Assembly (NCBI GenBank): GCA_013398175.1
Contig: VZRZ01008246.1
Location: 186,001-250,000 of the forward strand
Direction: 5' to 3'
Length of the DNA: 64,000 nucleotides
From: Climacteris rufus
Taxonomy: Eukaryota; Chordata; Aves; Passeriformes; Climacteridae
Within the stretch, counting starts at the first letter, position 1. The number at the start of each line of letters is the position of its first letter. This document shows, piece by piece, positions 57,601-64,000 of this stretch. A program made the translations under genes and the position numbers. The notes beneath the pieces were generated by a model. That model was not told the DNA's origin. It did not search any database and was given only the letters and a program-made list of their open reading frames with translations.

Positions 57601-60600
57601 AATGGTGCACAGTAAAATTCTTCAGTGCTAGGAAACAGCAGAAATAAGTTTTGCTGCACCACACTGGTTTAACCTTCCACACATTTCTAAATTAAAGACT
57701 ACCAGAAAACCTTTCCCATGGACTTCTTGGCTTGTTCTGTGATTAGGACAGAGAGCTCAGCTAATGAGTAAACATTTTGGTTTTCATTCACCACTCACTG
57801 TTTGGCTTCAGGCTTTAGTTTCAGTATGCTCTTTTGAAGGGAGAGAAATTGTTTCTTCATGTGGTTTCCTACGGTGGTCAGATCTCTAAACTCAATTTTC
57901 ACACTGTTCCAGGAGTCTGAAGGGTTGGTGCTGTCTTATTTTACAAATAGGGAACAGCAGTGCAACTCAGAACTTACGGAAATTTTGGATACTACTTCTC
58001 GCTGATGTTAGGTCATGCTTTTAGCGAGCAATGCTTCTCTATGACAATATAACCCAGTTGAGAACTAAGCTTATTGGATGAGCTTTCATAGCAGTTTCTA
58101 GTTTGCATAAAAAACACAGCCAAATGGGTTGGCAGTTTCCCTTCCAACAAGACAGGGTGAAGCATTATCTGGAAAACTTTGTTTACTTTCTGAAACATTC
58201 CACAGTGTTACATACTCTTAGTCAATCAGATAAATAGCCAGATAATTAGTCAAATAACTGTATCATTACTGCATAGCAAATGTTGACCTGGTTATGAGAA
58301 ATATGAAGCTCTGGCTGGCTCACAGTCTGTTTCTCAAAGTCCTTTATCACAGAAAAAAAAGGTTGCTGATATAACAGGAGCAATTAAACAGTGAAGTTCA
58401 CTATACCGAAACTTCCTCAGCTTCACCTTGACTAACCATTTTCAAATCAGACCCCATATAGGATTTTTCCCAAATGAGTCTTGCACAGTTTGTATAGGAT
58501 GACTTACTGACCAGCCAATACAACCTGACCACTCTCTCTTGCTCACTTATGTCCAACCAAAACCCTTCAAATCTTCCTGGGCCTGATCTGGCAGTTCATA
58601 TAATCATATTCTGGTTTTGTTTTTCCCACCCTTAGATTCAGGCATTTCTTCCCCAAAGGTAGAACAATTCTTTTGAACTGATGCTGGCTTTGCCCCAATC
58701 CAGAGTCAACAATCCAATTCCTCAACTTTCTCCCCTCTCATCCCCACCCATGAGAGGTTGCAAGTTCCTTGCCTAAAACTTCTCCTTAAGTAATCTTCTC
58801 CAGCCCATTAACTCCCCTTCAACACTGGTACTCCAATACCAGGCTTTTACCTATCTGACAACTCTTCTACCATATTGTGACTATCAGCAAAAGCAAACAT
58901 ATATAAAAGTACAGGTCACTTGTGTTATTTTGAACTCAACAGTGTTCTCACAGAGAAGGTGTGAATTCAAGTATTGTAACACTCATTTATGACTTGCTAG
59001 CTTTTTGCTTTTCTAAGCACACAAGCTAGGAGCAGATACTGCATCTGAAATGTCAACAAGGAGATGCAACAGAACAATAATAAACATGCAAAAAGGATGT
59101 GCCAGATGTGGCTCTCAATAGAAAGTTGTATTAGTTTCTGAACTTAAGGTAACTTCTGTACTGCTCTGCATATTGCTGACTATCTGTGCCAGAGTTCACT
59201 TCATACTTTTAAATACTCTTCTGATTACCTGTTATTTTTTAAGGAACTTTTGGTTTAAACCACCAATGAAAGGCACTGAAACTTCATTGTGGAATTATTA
59301 AAATAATCTGTATATTTTTAAAAGGGGAAAAGCGCCCAACTTACTAGAAAACACCTTTGCCAGCAATTTATATTTCTCTTTCCTTAGCTATACTCAAATT
59401 AAAGGGCTTTTCTTGTTCTTTTTGTTGTTGTTTAGACTGAAAACAATCTCCCTTGCAAATCTTAGCTGCTAGCACATATATTCTGGAACGGATGAGAAAA
59501 TGACCTAGACACCTTGATAATATGTTGGCAGAACACTTCTGTTTTGAAGATGTTGAGAATTTTTAACTTGTTAGGATTATTTTTTTTTTGTGATGCTGCA
59601 TGTTTTCCAAAGGATACAAAAGTAGAATGACAAGAGTGAGTACCGAGGAACCCTGCCTTTATTGTCAGAGCATACACTCTCGTTATTGCTTCCCTTGTTG
59701 TTATTAGCTTTCTTGTTCTGTGTCTGTGAACTGTTGCACTTGACACCACATAGGATCATGAACAGTACCCTAATCCAGGAAGTCTTCAAACAAATATCCT
59801 AAGAAAATACCACAAAGGAGGGCTACTTCCACTTCATGCTATGCCTAAGTGGCAAAAGTTAGGTACTATGCACTATAGTGAACTATAACCTCTCCAGCAT
59901 ATAGACTTTATAAATAATTCTTCCTGCTAGCTATTTGGAAATTCTCTGACATGTACCAAAGGTAGAGCCTTACACTGGGTACTGGGAAAATTTGCTATAT
60001 TTTTACAATTTTTTACTTTCATCAGGGACCCTGACTAAAAGCCATACTTATACCTCAGTAATTTCAATGTGAATTTTTCATGAGAAGGAACACTTCCCCA
60101 AATGAGAGTTTAGATGAACATCTGCATGTTTTGTTCCATACAACAGGACAATTATATAGACTTGACATGCATTTTAAGAGCTTCTTACTTTTGGAAGATA
60201 GCACAAAACATGTTTGTTCACAGCTGGTAATCTGCTTCCCATACACATGGCTAGCAAAGCCAGGTAGAACAAACATGTCAGGAACCTAAAATAAATGTTC
60301 ATCTGTTCGATGATGTTTGAAGTGGCTTCTTCAAATCACTCTTCACAATCTTGGTTTAAGCCTTTCAGTTGTGCTAGTAACAACTTGTGGATTTCCCTAA
60401 GGTTTGGAAAGCAGAATTTATATTTTGCTCCTACTTACCTCTCCCTGCCTCACAATTCTCTAAGTGCCTTCATTGAGGCTTCAAGGATATAAAGATGTAC
60501 CAATTAATTTAATGGCAACCTCCTGAACATATTAATGTATTTTCTCTCCACAGCAAGTGAGATACAAAAGAATGTGGGTCACAGTTATCCACATATGCAG

Positions 60601-62972
60601 TGCAATTAGGGATGTCTGAGCTCATGAAAGGTTAGGGATTTTTTTCAAATAAAAAGTCTGGCTCTGACTGAGTTTCCATATGACTGACAGCATGTACAGC
60701 TCAGAGTAATTTAATCCTGGAGGGCCCCTCTTGTGCATACAGCTTGGTTGTTCTAACACAAAATTCCACAGATACCACACTCTCCTCCAAAATAGTGCTC
60801 TCTAGGATATTTTAAAACTACAAGAACACAAAGAGGATTAGTGGTATTACTGACTGGGAACTGCCTGGCACTATGCAATAATTCAAATTAAGATCATCTG
60901 AAATTACTAAAATGGTAGGTCTGATCTACCTCGGATACTTCTTAAAAGTTGCCCTGATTATCATCCTCAAATGTTCTTTGAGCCTCTCTTTTCTTAGGAT
61001 AACTAGCCGTCTGATGTCTGCTTTGTGTCCTCGTCAGCAGTACTCTCTGGTAACTGAGCAGACATTATTTCCTCTGTATTTCTGGGCTCGACCTTGCCAG
61101 GCCGGACCTTCCCCAACTCCATCAGTCCACAGCCAATGCCAAAGGCATCAGCAACTCACATTTGGAAATCTCAGTATCTCACAAACTGAGCCTGCAGTTT
61201 TGGGGGCTGGTTTCCTTCTTTTGCACATATGTTTCAGGAGTTCCAAATGCAAAAAGCATTCAAACACCCACTGCCATCAGCACTCAACTCTCTCAATACT
61301 GCACAATCCAGAGATTGCACAGGGGGGAGCACAGGGAGAGCTGTGCATGGTGTCATGTTTCTCTGAGGCCAACTTCCTAGGCAGCGGCGGTGGCACACAG
61401 TGGTGGGACCAGGCCACCTGAGAAGGCTACAGGGCCTCTCACAAGCTGTGATCATATATTTCAAGCTGGGAAAAAATTATCCTGTTACTGATAGTAACTC
61501 TGAAGATAGACTGCCATAATCAGCACAGGTGGCCAAACCTTAAAAAGCAATCATGGGTCCAGTGAAAATTTTCATGTGCATTTCAAGGAGTTTCTCCTCT
61601 CAGAGTGAAAATCCTGTGAGGTCTTTTCCATTTTTTGGAAACATAGTTTACTTGGCAACTTCAAGCAAGTGCCTTGTGGTCAGAAACTCTTCTGTGTACA
61701 ATTCTCCACTTGTTAAAGCAAAGTGGGTGACGGAATCACTCATAAGGACGAAAAATATGTTCATGATGGAAAGAAATTAAGATAGCTTTACCCTTTTAAT
61801 GTAACAGCTCTGGATCGTGAGCTCTACACATTGCTTCTCTTATAAATAATTTCCAAATACAGGTGGAATGCAAGTAACCATGTGAATAACATGAAGGCAG
61901 AGACAATCAGCATCAGTAGCAACTATAATGTGAAAATTGTTGTTAATCATTACCTGTTAGAAAAAATATTTCAGCGAGGGAGTTATAGACTCAATACAGA
62001 CTTGCTCATCTAGACATTGTAATGAAACTAGCATTTATCTAAGCTCTTGATTCATTATCAGAAAATAAAATTGAAAGGTGGCTGGGGAACCTCAACAGTT
62101 GAACTGGGGGGGGGGGGAGGTTTCCTTTGGCATTAGGGAGAAATTTCCTGTCTTATTCCATGATCTCACTAGTAAATGCTGTAGGCACACCTCACCCCCA
62201 AACCCAGCAAGACTGGCTTCAAACTTCTTGGATTTGCTCCTTATTTTGTGAAAACAACTATTTCTGTATGATTAATTAAAGCCTCTTACCTCTTCCATTT
62301 CCTCCATGGATGGAACCTATTTTACAGATCATGAGCTCCCTAATCCCAGCCAACACAACAAATATTTCAGCAAAAAGGGAAAGACAAAAACTGGATATTC
62401 CCAACTCTCTATCTCTCTCAATTTTTCTCAAATAAACTTTTGTTTTAACTGGTGAAAAGCTAGTGCAGCAAGTCTCAGAAGATGAAGAGGCAGCAGAAAT
62501 TGTTCACTCAAGTGATTAAGCCACAGAACAAGTTTCAGAACCAGTCAACAACAATCGTGTTTTTGCTTCTCCCATCTTCTAAGGGACCTGCAGGGCAGGT
62601 GGTGAAACTATAAGGAGAAGGTGGGATTTGGTGCCACCCTGAGAAGTTCCACCTCCTTTGCTGCTGCCACACTCTCATTCTAACAGACCAATTAGACTTA
62701 CATTGACTTCCAGTGTACTATGCTAACTAAATATTTATTTTCCCTGCTTGCTGAGAACTGCTGAACTTAATTTTTTCAAGATACAGGAAACAATCCAGGG
62801 AACATCACCAAGATACACTGTCCCCATAGAGCTGTTAGGTCAGCTGTCCTTCATTCATTGTGAGGTTGGCCACATTTCAACTATGCTGTTTGGCCAGACC
62901 TGACTCTATGACCCTTTTCCATATGTGCTAATGTACAACTACACATTTCTCCACTATAAAAAGTACTTGGAA
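57601..62972 (-). other. ITGA9: ITGA9 intron, no exon recognised
   Basis: About 5.4 kb of intron. A GC-richer patch lies at about 61080-61430 and is open for 169 codons on the plus strand (60912-61421), but nothing in the translation is recognisable. A run of twelve G occurs at 62106-62117. No transposon or RNA gene was identified. Confidence 0.55.
62106..62117 (+). repeat. Poly-G run
   Basis: Twelve consecutive G residues after GAACT. Such runs are prone to length error in sequencing, so the exact number is uncertain. Confidence 0.85.
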
Positions 62973-64000
62973 TCATAGAATCATTAGGGCTGAAAAGCAT
63001 GATATCATCAAGTCCAAACTTCGACTGAAAACCACCTGGTCTCCTAGATTACATCACTAAGTGCCACATCCAGTCATTTCTTGAATATCTCCAGGGATGG
63101 TCATTCCACCACCTCACTAGGCAGTCCATTCTGACGTTTAACAACCCTTTCGGTGAAGAAACTCTTTCTGATGTCCAACCTGAACATCCCCTGGCACAGC
63201 TTGAGGCCATTTCCTCCTGTCCTGTCACTGGTTGCCTGGGAGAAGAGGTCGACCCCCACATTACCACAGCTTTCTTTCAGGTAGCTGTAGAGGGCAATAA
63301 GGTCACCCCTGAGCCTCCTTTTCTCCAGGCTAAACAACCCCAGCTCTCTCAGCCAGCCGTCACAGGACTTGTGCTCCAGACCCTTCAACAGCTTTGCTTA
63401 CCCTTCTCTGGGCAGGCTCCAGCACAGAGCCTGGACATGCTCTGGACAGGCTCTTTCTTGTAATGAGAGGCCCAGAACTGAACACAGGATTTGAGGTGCA
63501 GCCTCACAGTGCCGAGTACAGAGGGACAATCACATTCCTGGTCCTGCTGGCCACACTATTCCTCATACAGGCCAGGATGCTATTGGCCTTCTTGGCCACC
63601 TGAGCACACACTGGCTCATGTTCAGCTGCTGTCAAACAGCACCCCCCACTCATTTCCCGCTGGGCAGTTTTACAGCCATTCTTCCCCCAGCCTGCAGTGA
63701 TGCACGGGGTTGCTGTGACCCAAGTGCAGGACTCAGATCTTGGCCTTGGTGAACCTCATACCACTGGTCTCAACACATCCATCCAACCTGTCCCTCTGCA
63801 GAGAACCCTCTGCAGAGCCTTTCTACTCTCCAGCAGATCAACACTCCAACCCAACTTGGTGTCATCCACAAACTTACTGATGTGGCACTCAATCCCCTTT
63901 TCCAGATCATCAACAACTATATTAAACAGGACTGGTCCCAATAGGGAGATCTGGGGAACACCACTAGTGACTGACCACCAACAGAATGTGGCACTGCCAA
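62973..64000 (-). mobile_element. CR1 LINE, 3' part, continuing past the right edge
   Basis: This minus-strand copy starts (3' end) with the reverse of the CR1 tail, GGAATCATAGAATCATTAGG. Reading the minus strand leftward from 64000 gives MGPVLFNIVVDDLEKG and SKFVDDTKLG, the reverse transcriptase catalytic block with its two aspartates, then in the 63101-63388 frame HKSCDGWLRELGLFSLEKRR, RLRGDLIALYSYLK and FTERVVKRQNGLPSEVVE. Frames change at least twice, so it is inactive. It is less decayed than the 16.7-kb copy, and its 5' end is beyond the window. Confidence 0.93.

Noticed and set aside
60912..61421. Plus-strand frame of 169 codons
   Set aside because: Not recognisable as any protein; kept only as a compositional observation.

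Overview
The window is vertebrate nuclear DNA, almost certainly from a bird. It carries several CR1 LINE copies of avian type, with tails built on ATTCTRTGATTCT-like repeats, a decayed ERV-L-like retroviral pol, and several long terminal repeats (LTRs) of avian endogenous retroviruses. Base composition is AT-rich and there is no operon-like packing. A songbird is my best guess from the look of the LTRs, but that is recollection, not proof.

The one host gene I can support is ITGA9 (integrin alpha-9), on the minus strand. Nine consecutive coding exons were found by reading splice sites and translation together: 55086-55000, 53644-53565, 50238-50149, 47982-47874, 44226-44119, 27868-27743, 27234-27115, 25387-25286 and 14090-13971. 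They join in frame with canonical AG/GT borders into 942 nt, or 314 codons. These cover the end of the extracellular stalk (calf-1/calf-2) and the whole transmembrane helix. If the structure matches human these would be about exons 19-27 of 28. The last exon (GFF-motif cytoplasmic tail, stop codon and 3' UTR) was not found and probably lies left of position 1. The propeller, thigh and earlier stalk exons lie right of position 64000. Nearly the whole window is therefore ITGA9 intron.

Layout by region: 1-2404 holds a broken ERV-L-like pol and LTR piece; 7755-8466 a plus-strand CR1; 9497-10223 a solo LTR with 5-bp duplicated flanks; 13971-14090 the transmembrane exon; 14621-15666 a second solo LTR with 5-bp duplicated flanks; 16739-18206 a minus-strand CR1; 21219 to about 21900 a minus-strand LTR; 22475-22830 a small candidate DNA transposon with perfect 32-bp inverted ends; 25286-27868 three clustered exons and a sequencing gap; about 28340-28934 a third plus-strand LTR; 28935-44118 a large intron with few recognisable elements; 44119-55086 five exons, a 375-bp LTR-like element at 46844-47218 and a pentanucleotide satellite at 52589-52689; 55087-64000 an intron with a short CR1 near 57.5 kb and a longer CR1 running off the right edge from 62973.

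I saw no prokaryotic features, CRISPR arrays, tRNA or rRNA genes. The most unusual structure is the inverted-repeat element at 22475-22830. No previously undescribed coding system is visible.
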